Assembly (NCBI GenBank): GCA_964651535.1
Contig: CAZYYE010000001.1
Span: forward strand, 372,001 to 436,000
DNA length: 64,000 nt
Reading direction: 5' to 3'
DNA from: Terrimesophilobacter sp964651535
GTDB taxonomy: Bacteria > Actinomycetota > Actinomycetes > Actinomycetales > Microbacteriaceae
In this document: positions 56,234 to 64,000 of the stretch, piece after piece
Position numbering within the stretch: position 1 is the first letter of the stretch
How the letters are laid out: every line of letters starts with the position of its first letter
Notes under the pieces: model-generated
Seen by the model: only the letters and a program-made list of their open reading frames with translations
What the model was told of the DNA's origin: nothing
Databases searched by the model: none
Position numbers and translations under genes: made by a program

Positions 56234-57415
56234 TCAATACCTCGCCAGTTCGCGATCGGCCGTCGCAGAGTACGCGTCGATTCCTCCCGCGAGGTGTCGG
56301 ACGTTGTCGAATCCGCACTCGCGCAACATCCGGAGCGCGACCTCCGAGCGCACTCCGTGGTGGCAATACAGCACGACGGGAACGTCTTTGCGGATCTCGT
56401 CGAGTCGACCGCGCAGACTGCCGAGCGGGATGAAGTCCGACGGTTCGATGATCGCGATCGCGCGCTCGAACGGCTCGCGGATGTCGACCAGTTGGAGCGG
56501 CTCGCCCCGTTCGAGCATGCGGGAGAGCGCGACAGAGTCCACGACGTCGTGGTTCTCCGTGCCGGAGGCCGCGTCCCGTGGGGTCTCTGAGTCGTCGTGC
56601 GAGATCGTTCCGCAAAATACGTCATAGTCGATGAGCTCGGTGATCGGTGCAGCATCCTCGCTGCGGCCGTACGCGATGTCGCGGAATGTGCCGCTGAGCG
56701 CGTCGTACGTCGTGACGGATCCGATGAGCGGTTCGCCGATCCCGGTGATGAGTTTGATGGCCTCCGAGCACATGATCGCGCCGATCACGGCGCACACGCT
56801 CGGCAGGACGCCGCCGTCCGCGCAGGACGGCACTGTTCCCGGCGCGGGCGGGGAGGGGAAGAGGTCGCGGTACGTCGGTCCTCTCTCAGCCCACGCCACG
56901 CTCACCTGGCCGTGGTAGCGAAGGATCGCCCCCCACACGAGCGGCGTGCCGGAAATCGCGGCGGCATCATTGGCGAGGTACCGCGTGGGGAAATTGTCGC
57001 TGCCGTCGAGCAGAAGATCGTAGTTCGCGAGAATCCCGAGGATGTTGTTCGAGTCCAGGTGTTCGGGGTGAAGTTCGACGCGGATTTCGGGGTCGATCGC
57101 GTTCACGGTGTCCCGGATGGAGTCGAGCTTCGATCGTCCGATGTCGGCCATGCCGTGCGCAGTCTGCCGGTGCAGGTTGGAGAGCTCGACGACATCCGTG
57201 TCCACGACGCCGATCGTGCCGACCCCCGCGGAAGCGAGGTAGGGGATTGTCGCGCTGCCGAGTCCGCCGGCCCCGATGACGAGCACCCTCGCCGCGGCGA
57301 GACGCCGTTGGGCATCCTCATCGAATCCGGGAAGAGCGAGCTGGCGGCTGTATCGCGCGAGGCGTTGGGGGCTCAGCGGCGGGCCGACCGGAACGAGTGC
57401 GCCACGTGGTCTCAC
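56234..57415 (-). CDS. MoeB/ThiF-like sulfur-carrier adenylyltransferase with rhodanese domain
   Basis: A 393-residue protein. Residues about 18-260 form the E1-like domain: ARVLVIGAGGLGSATIPYLA (ATP loop), NLHRQTAHGMADIGRSKLDS, and the catalytic-Cys region GGVLPSVCAVIGAIMCSEAI. Residues about 300-393 form a rhodanese with the active-site loop VVLYCHHGVRSEVALRML. It adenylates the C-terminal Gly of MoaD and supplies sulfur through the rhodanese persulfide; it may also serve thiamine or other carriers. Start is GTG 57415, with GGGAGG upstream; the longer frame from 57445 is not needed. Confidence 0.9.
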   Translation of the reverse strand: MRPRGALVPVGPPLSPQRLARYSRQLALPGFDEDAQRRLAAARVLVIGAGGLGSATIPYLASAGVGTIGVVDTDVVELSNLHRQTAHGMADIGRSKLDSIRDTVNAIDPEIRVELHPEHLDSNNILGILANYDLLLDGSDNFPTRYLANDAAAISGTPLVWGAILRYHGQVSVAWAERGPTYRDLFPSPPAPGTVPSCADGGVLPSVCAVIGAIMCSEAIKLITGIGEPLIGSVTTYDALSGTFRDIAYGRSEDAAPITELIDYDVFCGTISHDDSETPRDAASGTENHDVVDSVALSRMLERGEPLQLVDIREPFERAIAIIEPSDFIPLGSLRGRLDEIRKDVPVVLYCHHGVRSEVALRMLRECGFDNVRHLAGGIDAYSATADRELARY

Positions 57416-57472
57416 GCGTGCCTCCCTGGCCAGTATCGGCCGCACTCACGGTTCGCGGCCCGAAAGTCCAGT

Positions 57473-57736
57473 CTAACCAGCGTCGGCGAGGGCGACGGCG
57501 GTGGAAACCGCCCGTTCGACGGCTGCGGCAGGGTCGGAACCCGCACCGACCGCGCGACCTGCCGCGTACCCGACGAGATACGTCGTGACCGGTGCGGCCG
57601 GGCGCACAACCGCGCGCGCCGCATCCCCGGCGAGGTTCAGGATGGCGTCGATGTCAGGGTCGAGGTCGTGCAAATCCAGCGCGGCGACGAGCTTCCCCGT
57701 CCAGGCTTCGAGCGCGTGCCGTTCATCGTCATTCAT
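57473..57736 (-). CDS. DUF6457 domain protein
   Basis: An 87-residue helical protein: MNDDERHALEAWTGKLVAAL, then NLAGDAARAVVRPAAPVTTY and LVGYAAGRAVGAGSDPAAAV. This pattern is the DUF6457 domain, often fused or adjacent to MobA-type proteins in actinobacteria. The ATG at 57736 has an excellent GGAGGAGA ribosome site and lies inside the 3' end of mobA (8-nt overlap), so the two are coupled. The function is unknown, perhaps linked to Mo-cofactor guanylylation. Confidence 0.75.
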   Translation of the reverse strand: MNDDERHALEAWTGKLVAALDLHDLDPDIDAILNLAGDAARAVVRPAAPVTTYLVGYAAGRAVGAGSDPAAAVERAVSTAVALADAG

Positions 57737-58409
57737 GGGGTTCTCCTCCGGGTGTGCCCAGTTCAGGTGCTGCGGCCAGTTCCGGTGCGCGGGCACCGAG
57801 TCGTTGTGCATCGTCCCACGAATCGACATCCGCCGTCGCCCCGTCCGGAACGCCGATGGGGACGAGGCGAAGGCCGTCAAGGAGTCGGAACATCGGCAAC
57901 GCCGCCAACGAACCGGATCGTTCCGAAGCGGCGATCGCCGACGCGAGGCTCGAGGTTCGGAACACGGCCGCGAGAGGCTGAAGCCGTCCGTCGGCATCGA
58001 TCGCAAGCACACCGTCCGAATTCGGGTTGTCCCGAAATCCGTCCATCAGCACGGGGACGGCCAGCGCGATGCCCGGCATGTCGCACGCGAGAACCAGAGT
58101 CGCGTCGACCGGCGCAGCCGCATCGGCCGCGAGGGCCGCCAGACCAGCGGCAATGCCCGCGGCAGGTCCGGTGAACGGCGGGTCCTCGCGCGCGCGCAGC
58201 ACCGACGACGGCGCCACCGCAGCGGGCAGTCTCGCTTCGCGCTCCCCTGGTATCGGTGCCGGGCCGACGATGACGATCCGCCTGGCCGCGCTGGCCGCGT
58301 CGAGTGTTCGCTCGAGAAGGGATTGCTGTCCGACGAGAAACTCGGATTTCGCGGTGAATCCCAGGCGCGATGAACGGCCACCCGTCAGGATGACGGCGTC
58401 GAACGGCAC
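57729..58409 (-). CDS. mobA: Molybdenum cofactor guanylyltransferase
   Basis: A 226-residue nucleotidyltransferase: VILTGGRSSRLGFTAKSEFL is the GTP-binding loop (LxGGxSxRxGxDK type), and LVLACDMPGIALAVPVLMDG provides the metal-binding Asp. It attaches GMP to Mo-molybdopterin to make Mo-bis-MGD, the form needed by NarG. The start is GTG 58409, with AGGGAA upstream. The C-terminal 40 residues are Ala/Pro/Glu-rich. DUF6457 overlaps its 3' end. Confidence 0.85.
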   Translation of the reverse strand: MPFDAVILTGGRSSRLGFTAKSEFLVGQQSLLERTLDAASAARRIVIVGPAPIPGEREARLPAAVAPSSVLRAREDPPFTGPAAGIAAGLAALAADAAAPVDATLVLACDMPGIALAVPVLMDGFRDNPNSDGVLAIDADGRLQPLAAVFRTSSLASAIAASERSGSLAALPMFRLLDGLRLVPIGVPDGATADVDSWDDAQRLGARAPELAAAPELGTPGGEPHE

Positions 58410-58431
58410 CGCAGTGTTCCCTGGTCCGGCG

Positions 58432-61218
58432 TCAGCTCGCCAGCAGCTGCCGCAGGACGTACTGGAGGATGCCGCCGTGTTTGAAGTACGCCGCCTCGGC
58501 GGGGGTGTCGATGCGCACCCTCGCGTCGAAGGTGCGCTCGCCGGCATCCGACTTCACGGTCACCGTCACGGTCTCTGGAGTACGGTCTTTGCCCTCGAGG
58601 CCCGTGATGGAGAATGTCTCCTCGCCCGTGAGACCCAACGACTCGGCGGAGTCGCCTTCCTGGAACTGAAGCGGCAGGACACCCATGCCGATGAGATTCG
58701 AGCGGTGAATCCTCTCGAAGCTTGTCGCGAGAACCGCCTTCACGCCCAGCAGGAGCGTCCCCTTCGCGGCCCAGTCGCGCGACGAGCCGGAGCCGTACTC
58801 GGAGCCGGCGATCACGAGCAGCGGAACGTTGTCCTTCTGGTACTTCTGGCTCGCATCGAAAATGCTCATCTGCTCGCCGTCCGGCAGGTGGCGGGTCACG
58901 CCGCCCTCCACTCCGGGGACGAGCAGGTTGCGCAGACGGATGTTCGCAAACGTTCCGCGGATCATCACTTCGTGGTTTCCGCGACGCGACCCGTACGAGT
59001 TGAAGTCGGCCGGTTTCACGCCCTGCTCCTGCAGCCACTTGCCCGCAGGGGAGTCGCGCTTGATGCTGCCGGCGGGGGAAATGTGGTCGGTCGTGACCGA
59101 GTCGCCGAGCAAAGCCAGGACGCGGGCGTCGGCGATGTCCTTGAGGGGCTGCGGTTCGCGCGGCATGCCGTCGAAGTACGGCGGCTGGCGCACGTACGTG
59201 GACGTGTTGTCCCACGCGAACATGTCGGCATCCGGGATTTCGAGGGACTGCCAGTTGTGGTCGCCATCGAATACGTTCGCGTAGCCATCCGTGAACATGC
59301 TCGACTCGATGGACTCCCCGATGAGCTTCTGGACTTCCTCGGTCGTCGGCCAAATGTCGCGTAAGTACACATCCTTGCCATCCGAACCCGTGCCGATCGC
59401 GTCGGACAGGAGGTCGATGTTCATGGTGCCCGCGAGCGCGTACGCGACGACGAGGGGTGGCGACATGAGGAAGTTCATTTGCGTTTGCGGGTGGATGCGC
59501 CCCTCGAAGTTTCGGTTCCCGGAGAGCACCGCAGACACGTTCAGATGGTTGTCATCGACCGCCTTCGCCACTTCCGGGATGAGCGGGCCGGAGTTTCCGA
59601 TGCAGGTTGTGCACCCGTACCCGACGAGATTGAAACCGAGCTTGTCGAGGTACGGAGTGAGCCCTGCCCGGTCGTAGTAGTCGGTCACGATTCTGGAACC
59701 CGGGGCCAGCGACGTTTTCACCCAGGGCTTCGACGTCAGTCCGAGCTCGACGGCCCTTTTCGCCATGAGGCCGGCGCCGATCATGACCTCAGGGTTGGAG
59801 GTGTTCGTGCACGAGGTGATCGCGGCGATAACGACGTGCCCGTTGTCGACCTCGGACGCGGTCCCGTCGGGGAACGTCACGGACACCGGGTCGGATAGCC
59901 AGGGCACGTCCTCGTGCGGAACATCCCGATTGATCGGTTCCTTTCCCTTCTCGAGCGAACCGAATGCGATTGGGTCGCTCGCCGGGAACGACTCGTCCGA
60001 TGCTTCGTCCAGGCCGGAAAGGATCTCCGGAACCTGCGACCCTTCCGTGAGGATGACGCTGATCACTTTGCGGGCCTTGCGCAGGGGAATGTGGTCCTGG
60101 GGCCGCTTGGGGCCGGCAATGGACGGTTCGACTGTCGCGAGGTCGAGCTCGACGATTCGCGAATACTCGGCTTCCTTCTCGGGATCGTGCCAGAGACCCT
60201 GCTCCTTCGCGTACGCTTCGACGAGTTCGATCTGGGTCTCTTCGCGCCCGGTGAGCCTCAGGTACTTGAGGGTTTCGTCGTCGATAGGGAAGATGGCGCA
60301 CGTCGAACCATACTCCGGGCTCATGTTTCCGAGCGTTGCGCGGTTGGCGAGCGGGATCGAGGAGACACCCGGCCCGAAGAACTCCACGAACTTGCCGACG
60401 ACGCCCACCAATCGCAGCGTGTGGGCGACCGTCAGCACGAGGTCGGTCGCGGTCGCGCCTTCTGGGAGTTTTCCCGTGAGCTTCACTCCGACGACGGGTG
60501 GAACGAGCATGCTCATCGGCTGGCCGAGCATCGCCGCCTCCGCCTCGATTCCGCCGACGCCCCAACCGAGAACCCCGAGGCCGTTGACCATGGGTGTGTG
60601 CGAGTCTGTGCCGACGAGCGTGTCGCAGTACGCCTGCGTCACGCCGTTGCGTTCGCGCGTGAACACGACGCGCGCAAGGTATTCGAGGTTCACCTGGTGG
60701 ACGATTCCCGTGTCCGGCGGAACGACGAGGAAGTCATCGAATGCCTGCTGCGCGTACCGCAAAAGCTGGTAGCGCTCCTGGTTGCGCGAGAATTCGAGGT
60801 CCGCGTTGACCTGAAACGCGCTCGGCATGCCGAACGCGTCGGCGATCACGGAGTGGTCGATCACGAGCTCGGAGGGGATGAGCGGGTTGATTTTCTGCGG
60901 GTCGCCGCCGAACGAAGCCATGGCGTCGCGCATGGCTACGAGGTCGACGACGCACGGGACGCCCGTGAAGTCCTGCAGCAGCACGCGAGCCGGCGTGTAC
61001 TGGATTTCCGCACCGTGATCAGCGGCCGGATCCCATTCGGCCACTGCGCGTACCTGATCCGGCGTGACGAGCGTGCCGTCCTCGTTGCGCAGAAGGTTTT
61101 CCAACAGCACCTTGAGGCTGTAGGGGAGCCGCTCGTACCCTTCGACGGCATCGAGCCGGTAGATCTCGTAGGACTTGTCGCCTACTGTCAGTTCGCTTTT
61201 CGCGCCAAAACTGTTCAT
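58432..61218 (-). CDS. acnA: Aconitate hydratase
   Basis: A 928-residue aconitase A, interconverting citrate and isocitrate in the TCA cycle. LVGTDSHTPMVNGLGVLGWG, ITSCTNTSNPEVMIGAGL and NLVGYGCTTCIGNSGPL (holding the [4Fe-4S] cysteines) are invariant; GSEYGSGSSRDWAAKGTLLL marks the C-terminal swivel domain. A loop around NRDVPHEDVPWLSDPVSVTF is typical of actinobacterial AcnA. The ATG at 61218 has GGAGGTAG upstream. It is divergent from the pyruvate dehydrogenase operon. Confidence 0.97.
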   Translation of the reverse strand: MNSFGAKSELTVGDKSYEIYRLDAVEGYERLPYSLKVLLENLLRNEDGTLVTPDQVRAVAEWDPAADHGAEIQYTPARVLLQDFTGVPCVVDLVAMRDAMASFGGDPQKINPLIPSELVIDHSVIADAFGMPSAFQVNADLEFSRNQERYQLLRYAQQAFDDFLVVPPDTGIVHQVNLEYLARVVFTRERNGVTQAYCDTLVGTDSHTPMVNGLGVLGWGVGGIEAEAAMLGQPMSMLVPPVVGVKLTGKLPEGATATDLVLTVAHTLRLVGVVGKFVEFFGPGVSSIPLANRATLGNMSPEYGSTCAIFPIDDETLKYLRLTGREETQIELVEAYAKEQGLWHDPEKEAEYSRIVELDLATVEPSIAGPKRPQDHIPLRKARKVISVILTEGSQVPEILSGLDEASDESFPASDPIAFGSLEKGKEPINRDVPHEDVPWLSDPVSVTFPDGTASEVDNGHVVIAAITSCTNTSNPEVMIGAGLMAKRAVELGLTSKPWVKTSLAPGSRIVTDYYDRAGLTPYLDKLGFNLVGYGCTTCIGNSGPLIPEVAKAVDDNHLNVSAVLSGNRNFEGRIHPQTQMNFLMSPPLVVAYALAGTMNIDLLSDAIGTGSDGKDVYLRDIWPTTEEVQKLIGESIESSMFTDGYANVFDGDHNWQSLEIPDADMFAWDNTSTYVRQPPYFDGMPREPQPLKDIADARVLALLGDSVTTDHISPAGSIKRDSPAGKWLQEQGVKPADFNSYGSRRGNHEVMIRGTFANIRLRNLLVPGVEGGVTRHLPDGEQMSIFDASQKYQKDNVPLLVIAGSEYGSGSSRDWAAKGTLLLGVKAVLATSFERIHRSNLIGMGVLPLQFQEGDSAESLGLTGEETFSITGLEGKDRTPETVTVTVKSDAGERTFDARVRIDTPAEAAYFKHGGILQYVLRQLLAS

Positions 61219-61374
61219 TTCTCTACCTCCGCCAGACCGACGGGGGAGAACTCTCGACCGCCGGTGCTCTTCCTCCCATGCTGCGCTGTTACCGGTGCGC
61301 TGTCAACGCGGGCTGCGGCCCGGCGGGCCGAGGCATAGGCTGGATTGAAGCGGTCTATCGAAAGTGAGGCCCGA

Positions 61375-62451
61375 ATGGCGGACACACGACGTCCGAAGCC
61401 CACGGGTAAGAACGCGAAGCGCAGCGGGGAACCAGCCGAGGAGCTTCGCGGCTACTACTCGCAGATGGTTCTCGTTCGAGAATTCGAACTTCGCGCGAGC
61501 GAAATGTACGCGCGAGCGAAGATCGGCGGCTATTGCCACCTCAATCTGGGGGAAGAAGCGACGGTCGTCGGCCTCATGGCGGCGCTGAAAGCCACCGACT
61601 ACCTCTACATGACGTACCGGGACCATGGTTATTCGCTCGTGAGGGGAATGGAACCGGGGCCCGTCATGGCGGAGCTTTTCGGCAAGTCAACGGGCGTCGT
61701 CGGCGGGTACGGCGGGTCGATGCACTTGTTCGACCTTGAGCGGCGCACGATGGGCGGTTACGGGATCGTCGGCGGTCAGCTTCCCCTCGCGACGGGCGCC
61801 GCGTTCGCCATCAACTACCGCAGCAAGGCAGGCAAGAACTCGGAAGCGGTGATGTGTCTCCTGGGGGACGGCACGACGAACATCGGCGCGTTCCACGAAT
61901 CGTTGAATCTGGCGGGGCTTTGGAATCTCCCGATCGTCTACGTCATCGTCAACAACCGCCTGGGCATGGGCACGTCCGTCGAGGATGCGTCCGCTGAACC
62001 GGATCTCTACAAGCGCGGCGCCTCATACCGTATCCCCGGCGAACGAGTCGACGGCGACGATCCGGTTGCCGTCCGGGATGCCGCGCTCGCCGCGCTCGAG
62101 AAAGCGCGCGTGGACCGGCAGCCGATGATTCTGGAAACCATGAGTTACCGGCTCAAGGGCCACTCCGTTGTGGACCCCGCGCGGTACCGGTCCAAAGAGG
62201 ACACGGCCGAAGCGCAGGAGAACGACCCGGTTCCCGCGTTCCGCAATCGGCTCGTGAAGTCCGGCGTGCTGGATGAGAAGGCGGCTGATGACATCCATGA
62301 CGAGGCCGTCGCGATCGTCGACGAGGCTGTCGCATTCGCCGACTCCAGCCCTGACCCGTTGCCGGAGAACATGTTCGATCGGGTCTACGCGACTCCGGTG
62401 TCGAACGCACCCCACGCGTTTCCCGGCGACCCGGTGGTGGTGGCGTCATGA
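61375..62451 (+). CDS. pdhA: Pyruvate dehydrogenase E1 component, alpha subunit
   Basis: A 358-residue ThDP-dependent subunit: YCHLNLGEEATVVGLMAALK, YRDHGYSLVRG, and the ThDP motif LLGDGTTNIGAFHESLNLAG to NNRLGMGTSV. The regulatory/phosphorylation-loop-like region MSYRLKGHSVVDPARYR is intact. Typical acetyl-CoA production from pyruvate is expected, though acetoin dehydrogenase is similar in sequence. The start ATG 61375 is preferred to 61345, having GTGAGG upstream. It overlaps the E1 beta start by 4 nt. Confidence 0.9.
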   Translation: MADTRRPKPTGKNAKRSGEPAEELRGYYSQMVLVREFELRASEMYARAKIGGYCHLNLGEEATVVGLMAALKATDYLYMTYRDHGYSLVRGMEPGPVMAELFGKSTGVVGGYGGSMHLFDLERRTMGGYGIVGGQLPLATGAAFAINYRSKAGKNSEAVMCLLGDGTTNIGAFHESLNLAGLWNLPIVYVIVNNRLGMGTSVEDASAEPDLYKRGASYRIPGERVDGDDPVAVRDAALAALEKARVDRQPMILETMSYRLKGHSVVDPARYRSKEDTAEAQENDPVPAFRNRLVKSGVLDEKAADDIHDEAVAIVDEAVAFADSSPDPLPENMFDRVYATPVSNAPHAFPGDPVVVAS

Positions 62452-63452
62452 CCGAAATGACGTATCGCCAGGCGCTCAACGACACTCTCCGTGCCGAGTT
62501 GGCGCGCGACGAGAACGTGTACCTCATCGGCGAAGAGATCGGCGTGTTCGAGGGCTCATACAAGATCACCGCCGGCCTGCTGAAAGAGTTCGGGCCGAGG
62601 CGCGTCGTCGACACCCCGATTTCTGAGGAGGGCTTCACGGGGGTCGCGATCGGTTCCGCGATGCTGGGGCTGCGTCCCGTCGTCGAAATCATGACGATCA
62701 ACTTTTCCCTCGTCGCGATCGACCAGATCGTGAACCACGCGGCCAAAATCCGGTCCATGTTCGGCGGAGAAGTCAGTGTGCCGCTCGTCATCAGGACACC
62801 GGGCGGCGGCGGCCAGCAGCTCGCGGCGACGCATTCGCAGAACCTCGAGGTCTGGTATGCGCACATTCCGGGGCTCAAGGTCGTCGCGCCGTCCACGCCC
62901 GCGGATGCGAAAGCACTTCTGACGGCGGCGATCCGCGACGACGACCCCGTGCTGTTCCTCGAAAACCTCGGACTCTACAACCTGAAGGGCGATGTTCCGG
63001 ATGGCGAACAGGTGGGCGAGATCGGCAAGGCCGCGATCGCGAAGGAAGGCAGCGACATCACGGTCGTGAGCTACTCGCGAGGAATGGTGACGGCGCTGGA
63101 GGTTGCGAACGAGCTTGAGGGCGAGGGGATATCCGTTGAGGTCGTCGACCTTCGAAGCCTTCGACCGCTCGACAGGGACACCGTGTGTACATCCGTCCGC
63201 AAGACAAGCCGAGCGGTCGTCTTCGAAGACGACCTGCTCAGTTACGGTATCGGCGCAGAGATTGCCGCGACCATCGGCGAAGGAGCATTCGACTGGCTCG
63301 ACGCTCCGGTTCGCAGGGTTGCCGCCGCCGAGGTCCCGCTGCCGTATGCGAAGCCGCTGGAACGTGCCGCGTTGCCGGATGCCGCGGATCTCACGAAGGT
63401 CATCCGCGAGACGCTTGCCGCGTCGGCGTTCGAGGGAGGTCAGGATGTCTGA
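62448..63452 (+). CDS. pdhB: Pyruvate dehydrogenase E1 component, beta subunit
   Basis: A 334-residue transketolase-like subunit: YLIGEEIGVFEGSYKITAGL, VVDTPISEEGFTGVAIGSAM and the pyrimidine-binding VVEIMTINFSLVAIDQIVNH. The C-terminal domain has VEVVDLRSLRPLDRDTV. It forms the alpha2beta2 E1 with PdhA and passes acetyl groups to E2. Its stop overlaps the E2 start by 8 nt, so the three genes are one coupled operon. Confidence 0.92.
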   Translation: MTEMTYRQALNDTLRAELARDENVYLIGEEIGVFEGSYKITAGLLKEFGPRRVVDTPISEEGFTGVAIGSAMLGLRPVVEIMTINFSLVAIDQIVNHAAKIRSMFGGEVSVPLVIRTPGGGGQQLAATHSQNLEVWYAHIPGLKVVAPSTPADAKALLTAAIRDDDPVLFLENLGLYNLKGDVPDGEQVGEIGKAAIAKEGSDITVVSYSRGMVTALEVANELEGEGISVEVVDLRSLRPLDRDTVCTSVRKTSRAVVFEDDLLSYGIGAEIAATIGEGAFDWLDAPVRRVAAAEVPLPYAKPLERAALPDAADLTKVIRETLAASAFEGGQDV

Positions 63453-64000
63453 AGTGGTCATGCCCCGGTTGTCGGACACCATGGAGGAGGGCGAGCTCTC
63501 GAAGTGGTTGAAGAACGAGGGCGATGAGGTAGCGAAAGGCGATGTCCTCGCCGAGATTGAAACCGACAAGGCGACGATGGACCTGGAGGCGTTCGAGGCC
63601 GGGATTCTCGAGAAGCATCTCGTCGAGGCGGGGACCGTCGTCGCCATCGGGACGCCGGTCGCCATCATCGGCGACGGCACCGGCACGGCGGACGCGTCGA
63701 AAAAGGACGCGCCGAAAAAGACTGCGGAGAAAGACGCGCCTAAGAAAGACGCGCCAAAGAAAGACGCGGTTGAGAAGGACGCGGCGCCGGTTGACGAGCC
63801 GCCAGAGAGTCCGCTTGTGGAGGAGCCGTCGACGACGGCGTCTCGAGGCCAGCTTTCCGAGGAGCCGCCGGCGGCGCCGGAAAGCAAAACCCCCGCAAAA
63901 CTTCGCATGTCCCCTGTCGCGCGCAAGATCGCGAAGGACCACGGACTCGATCCGGCGGCGATTGCCGGCTCGGGACCGCAGGGCCGCGTCGTGCGCGCCG
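63445..64000 (+). CDS. 2-oxo acid dehydrogenase E2 (dihydrolipoamide acetyltransferase), 3' end cut by the window edge
   Basis: The frame runs from ATG 63445 (AGGGAGG about 4 nt upstream) to the window edge, 185 codons so far. Residues about 1-80 are a lipoyl domain with the lipoylated Lys in EIETDKATMDLEAF. Residues 90-140 are a Lys/Asp/Ala/Pro-rich flexible linker built of repeated KKDAP-type units. The peripheral subunit-binding domain begins RMSPVARKIAKDHGLD and continues AIAGSGPQGRVV. The catalytic acetyltransferase domain lies beyond the edge. It is expected to be the E2 core for the PdhAB E1. Confidence 0.92.
   Translation, partial: MSEVVMPRLSDTMEEGELSKWLKNEGDEVAKGDVLAEIETDKATMDLEAFEAGILEKHLVEAGTVVAIGTPVAIIGDGTGTADASKKDAPKKTAEKDAPKKDAPKKDAVEKDAAPVDEPPESPLVEEPSTTASRGQLSEEPPAAPESKTPAKLRMSPVARKIAKDHGLDPAAIAGSGPQGRVVRA

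Overview
The window looks like a chromosomal contig from a high-GC actinomycete, most likely Microbacteriaceae or a close Micrococcales relative. Supporting signs are the strong G/C third-position bias, many GTG starts and 4-nt start/stop overlaps, a DUF222/HNH (13E12-type) endonuclease, a DUF7882 protein, a DinB/mycothiol-transferase-fold protein, SufU-type Fe-S assembly and a coenzyme-B12-dependent ribonucleotide reductase. The taxon is inferred from gene content; no rRNA is present. The left edge cuts a diacylglycerol-kinase-family gene and the right edge cuts a pyruvate dehydrogenase E2 gene. There is one 100-N assembly gap, inside modC.

Layout. 1-5.9 kb: lipid kinase, spermidine-synthase-like protein, an orphan encapsulated-ferritin-like protein, an SRPBCC/ArsR operon with two palindromic operators, a 374-bp IS481-derived mini-element abutting tRNA-Ser(GGA), and small hypothetical, CsbD and membrane proteins. 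5.9-9.8 kb: an NnrS-like membrane protein translationally coupled to a 900-aa fusion of a polytopic membrane domain, a cupredoxin and a NirK-type copper nitrite reductase, ending in REP-like repeats. 10-19 kb: HNH protein, DUF2249, mogA, moaC-moeA, a HTH/TOBE protein, modABC and VKOR. 19-30 kb: epimerase, P450, nrdJ with two NrdR boxes, a TetR-controlled ABC exporter, methyltransferase and DinB protein. 29.7-34.9 kb: a B12 island made of a cobalamin riboswitch, a DUF4430-like surface protein, ECF transporter T, A and S components, and a divergent PduO-type adenosyltransferase. 35-36.8 kb: sufS-sufU. 36.8-45.9 kb: narGHJI-narK and a Cys-rich HTH regulator. 46-50.3 kb: FAD-linked oxidase, P1B-type ATPase, Crp/Fnr regulator and HMA protein with two matching Fnr-like boxes. 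50.5-58.4 kb: moaA, moaD, a PLP decarboxylase, glutaryl-CoA dehydrogenase, moaE, a MoeB/rhodanese protein, DUF6457 and mobA. 58.4-64 kb: aconitase and pdhAB plus E2.

Together these genes form a nitrate-respiration super-locus: nitrate uptake (NarK), reduction to nitrite (NarGHJI), probable nitrite reduction to NO (NirK fusion), molybdate import (ModABC), every step of Mo-bis-MGD synthesis (MoaA, MoaC, MoaD/MoaE/MoeB-like, MogA, MoeA, MobA), Fe-S assembly (SufS/SufU) and redox-type regulators. A second theme is vitamin B12: the riboswitch-controlled importer and the adenosyltransferase could supply NrdJ, an oxygen-independent ribonucleotide reductase suited to the same anaerobic lifestyle. No NO reductase or N2O reductase is visible here.
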